Of a stretch of DNA of 11,865 nt, positions 1 through 6,776 are shown piece after piece; positions within the stretch are counted from its first letter, which is position 1; each line of letters opens with the position of its first letter. The notes beneath the pieces are model-generated. The model did not search any database. It was given only the letters and a program-made list of their open reading frames with translations, and had not been told where the DNA came from. Origin of the DNA: Methanosarcinales archaeon ex4572_44 (GTDB taxonomy: Archaea; Halobacteriota; Methanosarcinia; Methanosarcinales; EX4572-44); NCBI GenBank assembly GCA_002254825.2, contig NJEL02000040.1, forward strand, positions 1 to 11,865, written 5' to 3'. The position numbers were made by a program, and so were the translations under genes.

Positions 1-314
1 CACCCCAAGCACAAATCACACAACGAACAATCACACAAACAACAACACAACACAAAAAATAAAAAAAAGAAAAAAAGACGAAAGAAAAAAAGAGAAAAAG
101 AGGGGCAAGGAGAGTACTGGGCGGTGGTATTTGTTTAGCTACAATATTCGGTATCAAGAGCCTCGATAAATCAAATCCGACAGAAAATACCGATTTGCCT
201 GAATATTGCGCTTGTTATCGTTTTTGAATCTGGAACGATACATCTTCGAACAGGTGGGAGATCTTAAAACGAAAAGCAGATGAACCAAGAAAGCTCTACA
301 TCTTTTGAGTAAAC
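1..314. other. Non-coding, low-complexity upstream region
   Basis: No supportable gene lies here. Bases 1-46 are almost entirely A and C. Bases 47-119 are almost entirely purine (A/G) on the plus strand. From about 120 the composition becomes ordinary, with small inverted repeats (see 142-208). An in-frame TGA at 306-308 limits the gene at 315 to its ATG. A weak TATA-like TTAAAA at 264-269 could serve that gene, but I cannot confirm it. The A/C-rich start resembles the leaders of the other minus-strand genes in the window, so a divergent minus-strand gene may begin just left of base 1. Confidence 0.6.
142..208 (+). promoter_or_regulatory. Nested inverted repeats upstream of the AIR-synthase-like gene
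   Basis: CAATATTC (142-149) pairs perfectly with GAATATTG (201-208). Inside it CGGTAT (149-154) pairs with ATACCG (187-192). A competing pair, CAAATC (172-177) with GATTTG (192-197), uses some of the same bases, and CGATAA (164-169) can pair with TTATCG (215-220), which is followed by five T. Mutually exclusive stems before a T-run are what an attenuator or operator could look like. The segments are short and AT-rich, so chance is a real alternative, and I cannot place the transcription start relative to them. Confidence 0.22.
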
Positions 315-1655
315 ATGGATCTTGAAGGATATGCAAAGAGGGCTCTTAGAAGAGGCGAAGATGAATCAGTGCTTGCATGTACGCTGGCAGAACGTATTCT
401 TAAAATAAAGAAGACGACGCGAGAGCATGCAGAACGGCTTGCTGGGGCTGTGATTGTTGAGGCGAAAGCTACGCTTGCACCTGTGGGCGAGATCTTTCAA
501 CCAATACACTCTGGTGTTTCGATGGGCGAGTTTGGTGTGGGCTCCCGTGGGCTTGGTGATTTTTATACGCATGAAAAGATAGGTGAAATCATCGGGAAGA
601 CAACTGCTGTTGTTGATTCGAGTCACCTGGATGATTCAGGGGTTGTAGAAGGTGGTGGTGGCGAGTATATTGTGGTGAATATCGATGGCATTCACTCGAG
701 GTTGAGCGATTACCCTTTTCTTGCTGGTTTTCATGTGGCACGGGCTGCGCTTCGTGATATATACGTTATGGGCGCGCGGCCTGTAGCGCTCTTCTCTGAT
801 ATTCACGTGGCTGATGACGGTGATGTTGGAGTGATATTTGATCATATCGCTGGCATCACAACAGTATCGGATCTGACGGGTGTGCCACTTATAACAGGCA
901 GCACGCTTCGTATCGGTGGTGACATGGTGATTGGAGAGCGGATGACTGGTGGGGTTGGTGCTGTTGGAATAGCCGATGTGCTTACGAGCAGGGTGAGAGC
1001 AAAACCGGGTGATAAAATAATAATGACCGAAGGCGCTGGCGGCGGCACGGTCTCGACCACAGCCCTCTATTATGGTCACCATGACGTCGTGGACGAGACT
1101 CTCAATGTCACTTTTCTTGATGCCTGCAAGCTCCTGGCACAACACGATCTCCTATCAGAGATTCATGCCATGACTGACGTGACCAATGGCGGCGTGAGAG
1201 GCGATGCACAGGAGATCAGTGGAACTGCAAGCGTCAAACTCGTCTTCTATGAAGAGAGGATCCGCCCGCTTGTGAACGAGCGCGTCTTGGGGATGCTGGA
1301 AGATCTTGAGATTGATTATCTTGGTGTGAGCCTGGATGCTCTTTTACTGATCACGCCATCTGAAGCATGCAACAAAATTCTTCTACTGTTAGCAGATTAT
1401 GGGATAAAAGCAGATCTCATTGGCGATGTGATGGCTGGCTCTGGAGTTGAACTTGTGACAAGAGAGGGTATTACTGATTTCACACCCCGCTTTCGCGAGT
1501 CAGCGTATACGCCAATAAAAAAAGTGGTTGGAGAACAAACACCCACCAATTATAAAGAGATGCAGGCACAGGTCAGTCGTGCAGCGACAAAAGCCATCAA
1601 TAAAAAGAAACAGATTGGTGAGATGATGCGAAAAAAGAGATTTTGCAGAGAGTGA
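315..1655 (+). CDS. AIR synthase-related protein, archaeal HypE-like family
   Basis: The 446-residue protein belongs to the PurM/HypE/SelD/ThiL superfamily, whose members bind ATP and phosphorylate or activate a substrate. What can be seen: an acidic nucleotide/metal-type segment DSSHLDDSGVV (101-111), NIDGIHSRL (122-130), the superfamily's DIYVMGARPVAL helix (148-159), GDKIIMTEGAGGGTVST (232-248), and the second-domain motif AMTDVTNGGVRGDAQEIS (285-302). A family-atypical N-terminal section of about 60 residues and a basic tail (about 415-446) flank the core. Length and motif order fit the archaeal group annotated as HypE-like (COG1973-type), common in methanogens; its true substrate is not established from sequence. 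The start is the first ATG after an in-frame TGA (306-308); no good SD precedes it. It appears monocistronic, with a hairpin/oligo-T at its end. No hydrogenase maturation genes lie nearby, so a hydrogenase role is only by homology. Confidence 0.85.
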   Translation: MDLEGYAKRALRRGEDESVLACTLAERILKIKKTTREHAERLAGAVIVEAKATLAPVGEIFQPIHSGVSMGEFGVGSRGLGDFYTHEKIGEIIGKTTAVVDSSHLDDSGVVEGGGGEYIVVNIDGIHSRLSDYPFLAGFHVARAALRDIYVMGARPVALFSDIHVADDGDVGVIFDHIAGITTVSDLTGVPLITGSTLRIGGDMVIGERMTGGVGAVGIADVLTSRVRAKPGDKIIMTEGAGGGTVSTTALYYGHHDVVDETLNVTFLDACKLLAQHDLLSEIHAMTDVTNGGVRGDAQEISGTASVKLVFYEERIRPLVNERVLGMLEDLEIDYLGVSLDALLLITPSEACNKILLLLADYGIKADLIGDVMAGSGVELVTREGITDFTPRFRESAYTPIKKVVGEQTPTNYKEMQAQVSRAATKAINKKKQIGEMMRKKRFCRE

Positions 1656-1673
1656 TTTTATACTCACTCTTTT
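1647..1673 (+). terminator. Hairpin plus T-run at the end of the AIR-synthase-like gene
   Basis: AGAGTGA (1649-1655) pairs with TCACTCT (1664-1670) around an 8-base loop, with two more possible pairs below it, and is followed by T at 1670-1673. The TGA stop codon of the gene is itself inside the left arm. This fits an intrinsic terminator separating the gene from the thermosome promoter downstream. The T-run is short for an archaeal terminator. Confidence 0.4.
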
Positions 1674-1749
1674 CCACCAACTGCTTCACTAATCGGTTCA
1701 CCAACCTTAAATTCAAAGCATAAGAAATTTTACAGAGCTGAAAAACAAG

Positions 1750-1758
1750 TTTTATATA
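1750..1758 (+). promoter_or_regulatory. TATA box of the thermosome gene
   Basis: TTTTATATA matches the archaeal box A consensus and is preceded by an A-rich stretch (1741-1749) suitable as a BRE. Counting about 25 bases downstream places the transcription start near 1780, which leaves a leader of about 25 nt that contains the GGAGG site at 1793-1797. The spacing is coherent with both transcription and translation signals. Confidence 0.65.
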
Positions 1759-1806
1759 GAACAACAAACCTATTTGTGGTTGGATTTTATTTGGAGGTAT
1801 ATAAGT

Positions 1807-3501
1807 ATGGCTGGTAATCTTGGTCAACCAATTGTGATTTTGAGTGATGATGTTGAGCGAAGTTCTGGTAGTGATGCACTTGATCGGAATATTGCTGCTG
1901 CCAAGGCTGTTGGCGAGACTGTGAGGAGTACTCTTGGTCCTATCAGTCTTGATAAGATGATTGTTGATTCCAGAGGTGACGTCGTTGTTACGAATGATGG
2001 TTCGACGGTGTTGCAGACGGTTGAGGTTGAGAGTCCTGCTGCGAGAATGATGGTTGAAGTGGCTCAGACAATGGAGGTTGCAGTTGGCGATGGTACCACC
2101 TCGGCTGCTGTTTTTGCTGGTGAGTTGCTTTCGTGTGCAAGGGATTTGCTTGATCAGGGTATTCATTCTGCAAATATTGTTAAAGGATATCATCTGGCTG
2201 CGAGGAAGGCTGTGGATCTGCTGGAAAGTCTGTCGGAGCCGATTGGTTCTGGTGATGACGATCTTCGTAAAGTTGCCCTCACTGGTATGAACAGCAAAGG
2301 GAGTGCGACTGTAAGAGAGTTGCTGGCGGATGTTTGTGTGAAGGCGGTTCGCAGGGTTGAGAAGGATGGTGTGGTTGATGTCGACACGGATGTGCATATA
2401 CTCAATGCTGATGGTGTGAGTGTTGAAGATACACATCTCGTAGACGGTGTTGCAATATTCAGCAAACGCGCCGACGAGGATATGCCGAGACGGTTAGAGG
2501 ATGCTCGGATAGCCCTTGTAGATGATGTGGAGCCGAAGGAGCTTGGTACCAAGATGGGTACGTTGAATATCGGGCCTAAGCTCAAGTTTGAGATTAACAG
2601 TTCTGAGAAATTGCAGGAATTTTCCGATGCGAAGAAGAAACCACTCTTCGATATCATTGATCGTGTAAGTGAGCTTGGTGTAAATGTTGTGTTATGTAAG
2701 AAAGGTCTTACAGAGGAGGTTGTCTATGAGTTTGCTAAGAGAGGAGTCTTCGCAGTCAAGATAGCGAGCGAGGAAGAAGTGAAAGTGGTTGGAAGGGCTA
2801 CTGGTGCACGACTCATACCCCATGCTGAAAGGCTCACCGAGGATGATCTCGGGCACGCAGGGCTTGTTGAAGAGCGTGGGGAGAAGGATAAAGAGATCGT
2901 CTACTTCGAGCAGTGCAAGAATCCCAATACTGTGAGCATCGTTACGACTGGCAGGGCGGACACCTCTAACATGGGCGATACCATTGTCGGTGCCCTTCAT
3001 GTTCTCAAAGATGTTATGGAAGATGATGGAGTGGTGCCTGGTGGCGGCGCGATAGAGGTTGAGCTTGCTGGGAAGATCAGAGAATATGCTCCGAGTATTT
3101 CTGGTAGAGAGCATCTTGCCGTGCAAGTGTTTGCTGACGCTCTTGAGTCAATCCCAAGAGCGATAGCCCAGAATGCAGGGCTTGACGAGTTAGATCTCTT
3201 AATCACGCTCCGGGCTGAGCACAAAGCTGGGCACAGCAAGGCTGGCATCGATGTGACGGGTGATGGAGTGGTGGAGAACATCACTGACCATGGCGTTATT
3301 GACCCTGTGAAGGTGAAGAAGCAGTCGATAAAGTCTGGTGTTGAAACTGCAAACATGTTACTTCGCATAGACGATGTGATAGCTTCTAAGATAGTGGCAC
3401 CTCCAAGTGAGGACGTAAAGGCTCCTGGTGATCTTGGCCCTGATGAAGGATACTATAATACCTGCTCCCCACCGAAACCACCCAGACGACTCGATTACTA
3501 A
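1807..3501 (+). CDS. Thermosome (group II chaperonin) subunit, divergent
   Basis: This is a subunit of the archaeal double-ring chaperonin, which folds cytosolic proteins in an ATP-driven cycle. The 564 residues cover equatorial, intermediate and apical domains. Seen: nucleotide-site elements LGPISLDKM (43-51), TNDGSTVL (62-69), VGDGTTSAAV (93-102, with the acidic residue used in ATP hydrolysis), ALTGMNSKG (157-165), EDDGVVPGGGAIEVELA (405-421) and the equatorial SGREHLAVQVFADALESIPR (432-451). Departures from typical thermosome subunits: ISL replaces the usual KGM in the first motif, the intermediate-domain strand normally reading like IRGG is TTGRAD (380-385), and the C-terminus is proline-rich (PPKPPRRLDY) with no Gly-Gly-Met tail. 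It may be a specialised paralogue, as known for extra Hsp60 copies in Methanosarcina. Start: an upstream in-frame ATG at 1774 would lie before or at the likely transcript start, whereas ATG 1807 follows GGAGG (1793-1797) by 9 bases and gives the normal N-terminus. Confidence 0.93.
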   Translation: MAGNLGQPIVILSDDVERSSGSDALDRNIAAAKAVGETVRSTLGPISLDKMIVDSRGDVVVTNDGSTVLQTVEVESPAARMMVEVAQTMEVAVGDGTTSAAVFAGELLSCARDLLDQGIHSANIVKGYHLAARKAVDLLESLSEPIGSGDDDLRKVALTGMNSKGSATVRELLADVCVKAVRRVEKDGVVDVDTDVHILNADGVSVEDTHLVDGVAIFSKRADEDMPRRLEDARIALVDDVEPKELGTKMGTLNIGPKLKFEINSSEKLQEFSDAKKKPLFDIIDRVSELGVNVVLCKKGLTEEVVYEFAKRGVFAVKIASEEEVKVVGRATGARLIPHAERLTEDDLGHAGLVEERGEKDKEIVYFEQCKNPNTVSIVTTGRADTSNMGDTIVGALHVLKDVMEDDGVVPGGGAIEVELAGKIREYAPSISGREHLAVQVFADALESIPRAIAQNAGLDELDLLITLRAEHKAGHSKAGIDVTGDGVVENITDHGVIDPVKVKKQSIKSGVETANMLLRIDDVIASKIVAPPSEDVKAPGDLGPDEGYYNTCSPPKPPRRLDY

Positions 3502-3517
3502 TCCACTCCCCGCACCA

Positions 3518-3528
3518 TTTTTTTATTT
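3518..3528 (+). terminator. Oligo-T terminator after the thermosome gene
   Basis: Seven T (3518-3524), A, then three T lie 17 bases past the TAA stop. Archaeal RNA polymerase terminates on such U-runs without requiring a hairpin. The downstream gene is convergent, so a stop here is expected. Confidence 0.55.
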
Positions 3529-3576
3529 CATTAATGCTGCGCAAAAATCGCCTGTCAAGAAGACACGTGCTTTCAG

Positions 3577-3602
3577 TACGGTTTTACCGAATTCGGCCCG
3601 TA
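3577..3602. repeat. Palindrome between convergent genes
   Basis: A perfect 10-bp palindrome CCGAATTCGG (3587-3596) sits inside flanking arms TACGG (3577-3581) and CCGTA (3598-3602). An alternative small hairpin is CGGT (3579-3582) with ACCG (3586-3589). It lies about 20 bases past the trmG10 stop (minus strand) and could help end that transcript, though no T-run follows it directly on either strand. Its function is unknown. Confidence 0.35.
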
Positions 3603-3621
3603 TGAGTTGTATTATTGATGG

Positions 3622-4686
3622 TCATGGCTTCTCCACGAGGTGGATGTATCTATTGAGGCTTCTGTGCACCCGTTGGACGTGACATTCCACTATCAAAAAT
3701 CCTGTGTGCAGTAACAGATCGAGAAGGGGCTTGTTGTATAGGATCACAGCTTTTTTTTTCTCTTTCAGCACACGGTGTATCTCACTGAGAGCATCTGCAA
3801 CCAGCTTATTCGACCCTTTGCCTGTTATCCGTGCCGATCGCCCGTATGGCGGATCGGTTACGACAGCATCCACAGACCCATTCCTTAACGAGAGGTCTGC
3901 CGCATCCTGATAGATCAGAGCATAATCGCCCATATAGTATCCGAGGTTCATACCCGCACCCTTGGCGATCCTTTCTTGGACATCCGAGCCTATCACTCGC
4001 ACTCCTAAGAGCCCGGCCTCGACAAGTATTCCACCCGTCCCACAGAATGGATCTAACAGAATGTCCCCACGCCTCACCTCTGCGAGGTTGACGAGTGCTC
4101 GTGCGACCCGCGGCATTAAAACACCGGGGTAGAAGAATGGCTTGTTCTGAGGCTTCCGCAACTCAAACGATGACCGATCAACCGTGTGGAGAATAGTTGT
4201 GAAGATTCCTATCCCTGGCGTGAGTAATAATTTGAATGGAACATCAGGCATACCGAGATCTGCTCTTGACCCATAGCTGCCCACCACACCGCCTATTCCT
4301 GCCTCAAGTTTTGGCAAGAGCCTGTGAGAAAACCCAAACGACTTACTCGACTCCCTGTCCCATGGGTTTCGAGCAAACTTCACTCGCACACTGTACGTCT
4401 GATCAGCGTCTATGAACTCTGAGAGATCTGCACCACTTATTGTCTCAATGATCTCCTCTGCGGCAGTTGGTGTTGTGGTTATCACCCGATGGATGGCATG
4501 GGTCATAGCCAAACGTTCGGCAACGAGACCAAGCCTTCCCACGCCACCATCACAGATCTCAACGATGAGTACTCCTGGTTGCTCTGCTACCTGGTGATAC
4601 TCTATCGCCTCTGCGCGAAGAGCTGCACACGCCTCTGCAGTTGGAAGTGTTCGGTGCTCGCCTGAAAGCTCGAAACAGATCTGCAT
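3622..4686 (-). CDS. trmG10: tRNA (guanine10-N2)-dimethyltransferase
   Basis: This enzyme dimethylates N2 of G10 in tRNA using S-adenosylmethionine (SAM), a modification stabilising the tRNA core in archaea. The 354 residues fall into an N-terminal ferredoxin-like/THUMP RNA-binding half (about 1-165) and a C-terminal Rossmann methyltransferase. Seen: the linker KPFFYPGVLMPRVARALVNL (182-201) typical of this family, SAM-binding motif DPFCGTGGIL (212-221), the acidic GSDVQERIAKGA (233-244), and catalytic N6/N2-type motif TDPPYGRS (277-284), where the Asp-Pro-Pro-Tyr holds the target amino group. Length is normal and the frame is intact. The ATG (4686-4684) lies one base after the truA stop codon (4690-4688), so the two form a tRNA-modification operon with likely translational coupling; there is no strong SD of its own. 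The upstream truA is damaged, while this gene appears fully functional. Confidence 0.93.
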   Translation of the reverse strand: MQICFELSGEHRTLPTAEACAALRAEAIEYHQVAEQPGVLIVEICDGGVGRLGLVAERLAMTHAIHRVITTTPTAAEEIIETISGADLSEFIDADQTYSVRVKFARNPWDRESSKSFGFSHRLLPKLEAGIGGVVGSYGSRADLGMPDVPFKLLLTPGIGIFTTILHTVDRSSFELRKPQNKPFFYPGVLMPRVARALVNLAEVRRGDILLDPFCGTGGILVEAGLLGVRVIGSDVQERIAKGAGMNLGYYMGDYALIYQDAADLSLRNGSVDAVVTDPPYGRSARITGKGSNKLVADALSEIHRVLKEKKKAVILYNKPLLDLLLHTGFLIVECHVQRVHRSLNRYIHLVEKP

Positions 4687-4687
4687 C

Positions 4688-5240
4688 TTATTTTAGCATG
4701 GTCGTCTGCATCTCCTTAAGTATCTCTGACATGGCACTATGCCATTTAAGATGCACTCTCAGTTTCTCTGCCGCCCTCTTCATCGCATACCGATCCTCTA
4801 CCCACTCCAGGTTCTCATACGCCACATCTCGTAATATAAGCCCATAAGCAGGTGCAGGCTCCAAACCCTCTTCAAACTCCGTTATACGTACCCAGCATTA
4901 TATAGCGATACACACGAGAGACTGCATCCCTGCGCGGGTCAAAATCATCACCAACCACTGCATGCGCCCACAACCACACATCATCTGGAAGCTTGCTGTT
5001 GATCACCCTCGGCACGGCAAGCTTTGGATTATCGGTATCAACTGCAATTACCTGACCCGTTGCATGGACGCCCCGATCGGTCCGCCCAGCACTCCGATAC
5101 CTCGCACCACCAGGACTCGTAATCAAACCAGACTCAACAAGCGCCTCAAACAGCACAGCCTCAATAGTAGCAACATCGGGCTGCACCTGGAACCCTGAAT
5201 ATTTCGACCCCACATAAGAAAGCTTAAACGCAACCCTCAT
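4688..5240 (-). pseudogene. truA: tRNA pseudouridine synthase A, internally deleted and frameshifted
   Basis: TruA isomerises uridines in the tRNA anticodon arm (38-40). The N-terminal part (ATG at 5240) is clear: MRVAFKLSYVGSKYSGFQ, AGRTDRGVHATGQV with the catalytic Asp, and FDPRRDAVSRVYRYIM. The frame then stops at TGA (4872-4874). Shifted by one base, the minus strand from about 4888 to 4688 encodes a good TruA C-terminus: ITEFEEGLEPAPAYGLIL, then DVAYENLEWVEDRYAMKRAA, ending in TAA at 4690-4688. Together the halves give about 184 codons against roughly 260-280 for archaeal TruA, so about 85 central residues (the part after YRY through the conserved MVR helix) are absent at the junction near 4870-4890. 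Either the gene is a pseudogene with an internal deletion, or the assembly has lost about 250 bases. TTG/GTG starts up to 5255 are possible, but ATG 5240 gives the family-typical start. Confidence 0.85.
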
Positions 5241-5444
5241 CACAATCACGACCAAACAATACTCTAATCACCCACCGATCGTATTTCACTCTATCGGCAG
5301 ATTTCACCACTTTTATCCGTTCAGACTCAAAAACTAACAACCCCAAATAAAACGATCTACTGCCTACAATCCAAGCATTCAATCCAACAAAGCAAAAGAT
5401 CAACACAAGAAACAATATAAAAACGATAATCTCCTAATCAATAG

Positions 5445-5609
5445 TTGGTATCTTCTTGGACATTAGCAGACATTGCACGGTATATTGAAAATAACTTCTA
5501 CGGCGATAAGGATTGGCATACCTCCAGCTTTGGTAGAGGCATTGAAACGCAAAAATTCCCGAGGCGGTTTGATATCCTCTCCAATAGGTTAGTTATACAA
5601 CGAAAATAA
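5445..5609 (+). CDS. Hypothetical 54-aa ORF, possible gene remnant
   Basis: Reading from TTG 5445 to TAA 5607-5609 gives a balanced, protein-like sequence with WTLADIARYIENNFYGDKDW early and RRFDILSNRLVIQRK at the end. I do not recognise the family. No SD precedes the TTG, and a stop (TAG 5442-5444) lies immediately upstream, so if real it is more likely the preserved end of a longer lost gene than a complete small gene. The overlapping frame is also partly open, which weakens the case. Confidence 0.18.
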   Translation: MVSSWTLADIARYIENNFYGDKDWHTSSFGRGIETQKFPRRFDILSNRLVIQRK

Positions 5610-5785
5610 TAAATCGCATAAAGAGAAATTTGGGTCGTGCACGCCAATCATTGAAACGTGCTCCTAAAGTGTTTAAAGTAGAGATCGGTATGTGAAGGAG
5701 AGGTCGTGTGGGCAGTGAATCAGAGATACTCCTAAAAGATTACTTCCTAAGCATAGAGAAATAAGTATTACATGGGATGTGAAAG

Positions 5786-5854
5786 ATGCACATAAAAAAG
5801 ATCAAAATTTCCAATTTCAAAAGATATGAAGAATACTTGAGAGAGGATGGTTAG
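5786..5854 (+). CDS. Short ORF (22 codons) leading into nadA
   Basis: ATG 5786 to TAG 5852-5854 encodes a basic peptide beginning MHIKKIKISNFKRYEEY. The TAG ends one base before the preferred nadA start (ATG 5856), and the nadA SD GAGAGG (5841-5846) lies inside this ORF, so translation of the two could be coupled. The beginning looks like the N-terminus of SMC/RecF/OLD-type ATPases (basic strand followed by NF-K), so it may instead be the stub of a truncated ATPase gene. Its own ribosome site is weak (GGGA at 5774-5777). Confidence 0.25.
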   Translation: MHIKKIKISNFKRYEEYLREDG

Positions 5855-5855
5855 A

Positions 5856-6767
5856 ATGGTGAGAAATTTTGTTTCACGGATTAGATCGCTGAAGCGTGAG
5901 AAGAATGCAGTTATTCTTGCGCATAATTATGTGAGGGGTGAGATTCAGAATATTGCTGACTTTGTTGGAGATTCTCTTGAGCTTGCGAGGTGTGCTATGG
6001 AGACTGATTCCGATGTGATTGTGTTCTGTGGCGTTGATTTCATGGCTGAGACTGCATCGATTTTGAACCCGGATAAGAAGGTTTTGATCCCTGATCTTGG
6101 GTCGATATGTCCTATGGCGCAGATGCTTGCGAGAGAGGATTTGATTGAGGCAAAAGAGGCTTATCATGGTGCAGATGTTGTTCTGTATATAAACACGCTT
6201 GCGGATTGCAAGGCGCTTGCGGATTGTGTCTGCACGTCGGCGAATGCACCCGAAGTGGTTGAGGCGATGAAATCTGACACGGTCATCTTTGGGCCAGATC
6301 TCAATCTTGCAAGATTCGTTGAGAAGAGGACGTCGAAGAAGATCATCCCTGTTCCTGAGTATGGGTTGTGTCCAACACATCATCAGATATCGGCGGATGA
6401 TGTGCTTGTGGGCAAGAAGAAACATCCTGGGGCGGAGGTTGTTGTTCACCCTGAGTGCGTCTTGGAGGTTCAGGAGATGGCGGATTGTATTGCATCAACG
6501 AGTGGCATGGTGAGGTACTGCAGCATCTCTGATGTGGATGAGTTTCTTATTGGGACAGAAATCGGGCTTATTTATAGACTTGAGCGGGAGCTTCCTGAGA
6601 AACAATTTTACCCAGTTTCTGAGAGTGCTGTGTGCCCACAGATGAAGATGCATACGTTGAAGAAGGTTGAGATGGCTCTGGAGTTGGAGAGGCCGATTGT
6701 TGCTGTGCAGAGGGAGATTGGAGATGCTGCAAGGGAAGCTATTGAGCGTATGCTCAGGCTTTCATAA
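5856..6767 (+). CDS. nadA: Quinolinate synthase
   Basis: NadA condenses iminoaspartate with dihydroxyacetone phosphate to quinolinate, the first committed ring of de novo NAD synthesis, in the cytosol. The 303 residues show the three repeated domains: AHNYVRGEIQNIADFVGDS (22-40), then CGVDFMAETASILNPDKKVL (58-77), NTLADCKALADCVCTSANA (113-131), PEYGLCPTHH (167-176), VVVHPEC (195-201), STSGM (214-218) and PVSESAVCPQMKMHTLKK (253-270). The likely [4Fe-4S] ligands are C85, C172 and C260; their spacing (87 and 88) fits the family, which leaves one iron free for substrate. Start: ATG 5847 directly abuts the SD GAGAGG (5841-5846), whereas ATG 5856 is 9 bases away and follows a short ORF's stop by one base; I prefer 5856. 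It heads a three-gene operon. No nadB/aspartate dehydrogenase or nadC lies in the window. Confidence 0.95.
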   Translation: MVRNFVSRIRSLKREKNAVILAHNYVRGEIQNIADFVGDSLELARCAMETDSDVIVFCGVDFMAETASILNPDKKVLIPDLGSICPMAQMLAREDLIEAKEAYHGADVVLYINTLADCKALADCVCTSANAPEVVEAMKSDTVIFGPDLNLARFVEKRTSKKIIPVPEYGLCPTHHQISADDVLVGKKKHPGAEVVVHPECVLEVQEMADCIASTSGMVRYCSISDVDEFLIGTEIGLIYRLERELPEKQFYPVSESAVCPQMKMHTLKKVEMALELERPIVAVQREIGDAAREAIERMLRLS

Positions 6768-6776
6768 GAGGTTTTG

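Larger units (their letters stand above)
5241..5855. other. Gene-poor interval between truA and nadA
   Basis: About 600 bases without a recognisable full-length gene. The truA-proximal part (about 5300-5420) is A/C-rich on plus, so the truA leader is G/T-rich; TATA-like runs on the minus strand are at about 5350-5357 and 5312-5319. The plus strand holds several short protein-like reading frames in different phases: 5445-5609 (54 codons), an open stretch ending at the TGA near 5692, an 18-residue ORF at GTG 5708 with GGAGAGG (5697-5703) in front, and 5786-5854. This pattern suggests decayed coding sequence. CTCCTAA recurs at 5431, 5661 and 5729. A TTTAAAGTA at 5672-5680 is a possible TATA box for nadA; ATAAAAAA at 5792-5799 is an alternative. 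Confidence 0.5.

Noticed and set aside
636..1145. 169-codon minus-strand ORF antisense to the AIR-synthase-like gene
   Set aside because: The plus strand carries the superfamily motifs across the same bases; the antisense protein has no motif.
1774..1806. ATG 1774 as the start of the thermosome
   Set aside because: It would add eleven non-family residues, lies at or before the predicted transcript start, and has no SD.
1597..2657. Long minus-strand ORFs antisense to the thermosome gene
   Set aside because: They are shadows of the strongly supported plus-strand gene and contain no recognisable domain.
5224..5435. Minus-strand 60-70 codon ORF with a hydrophobic, membrane-like N-terminus upstream of truA
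   Set aside because: The region is G/T-rich on the minus strand, which by itself yields Val/Leu/Phe/Cys/Gly codons. The only start is a TTG about 15 bases from an AGGAG, and it runs into truA.
5541..5660. Two copies of CATTGAAACG, resembling the 3' end of type I CRISPR repeats
   Set aside because: The bases before the two copies do not match each other, there is no third copy, and no cas gene is present.
5241..5855. Search for a tRNA or box C/D RNA in the long intergenic interval
   Set aside because: No TTCGANTCC-type T-arm, cloverleaf arms, or paired C (RTGATGA) and D (CTGA) boxes at suitable spacing were seen by eye.
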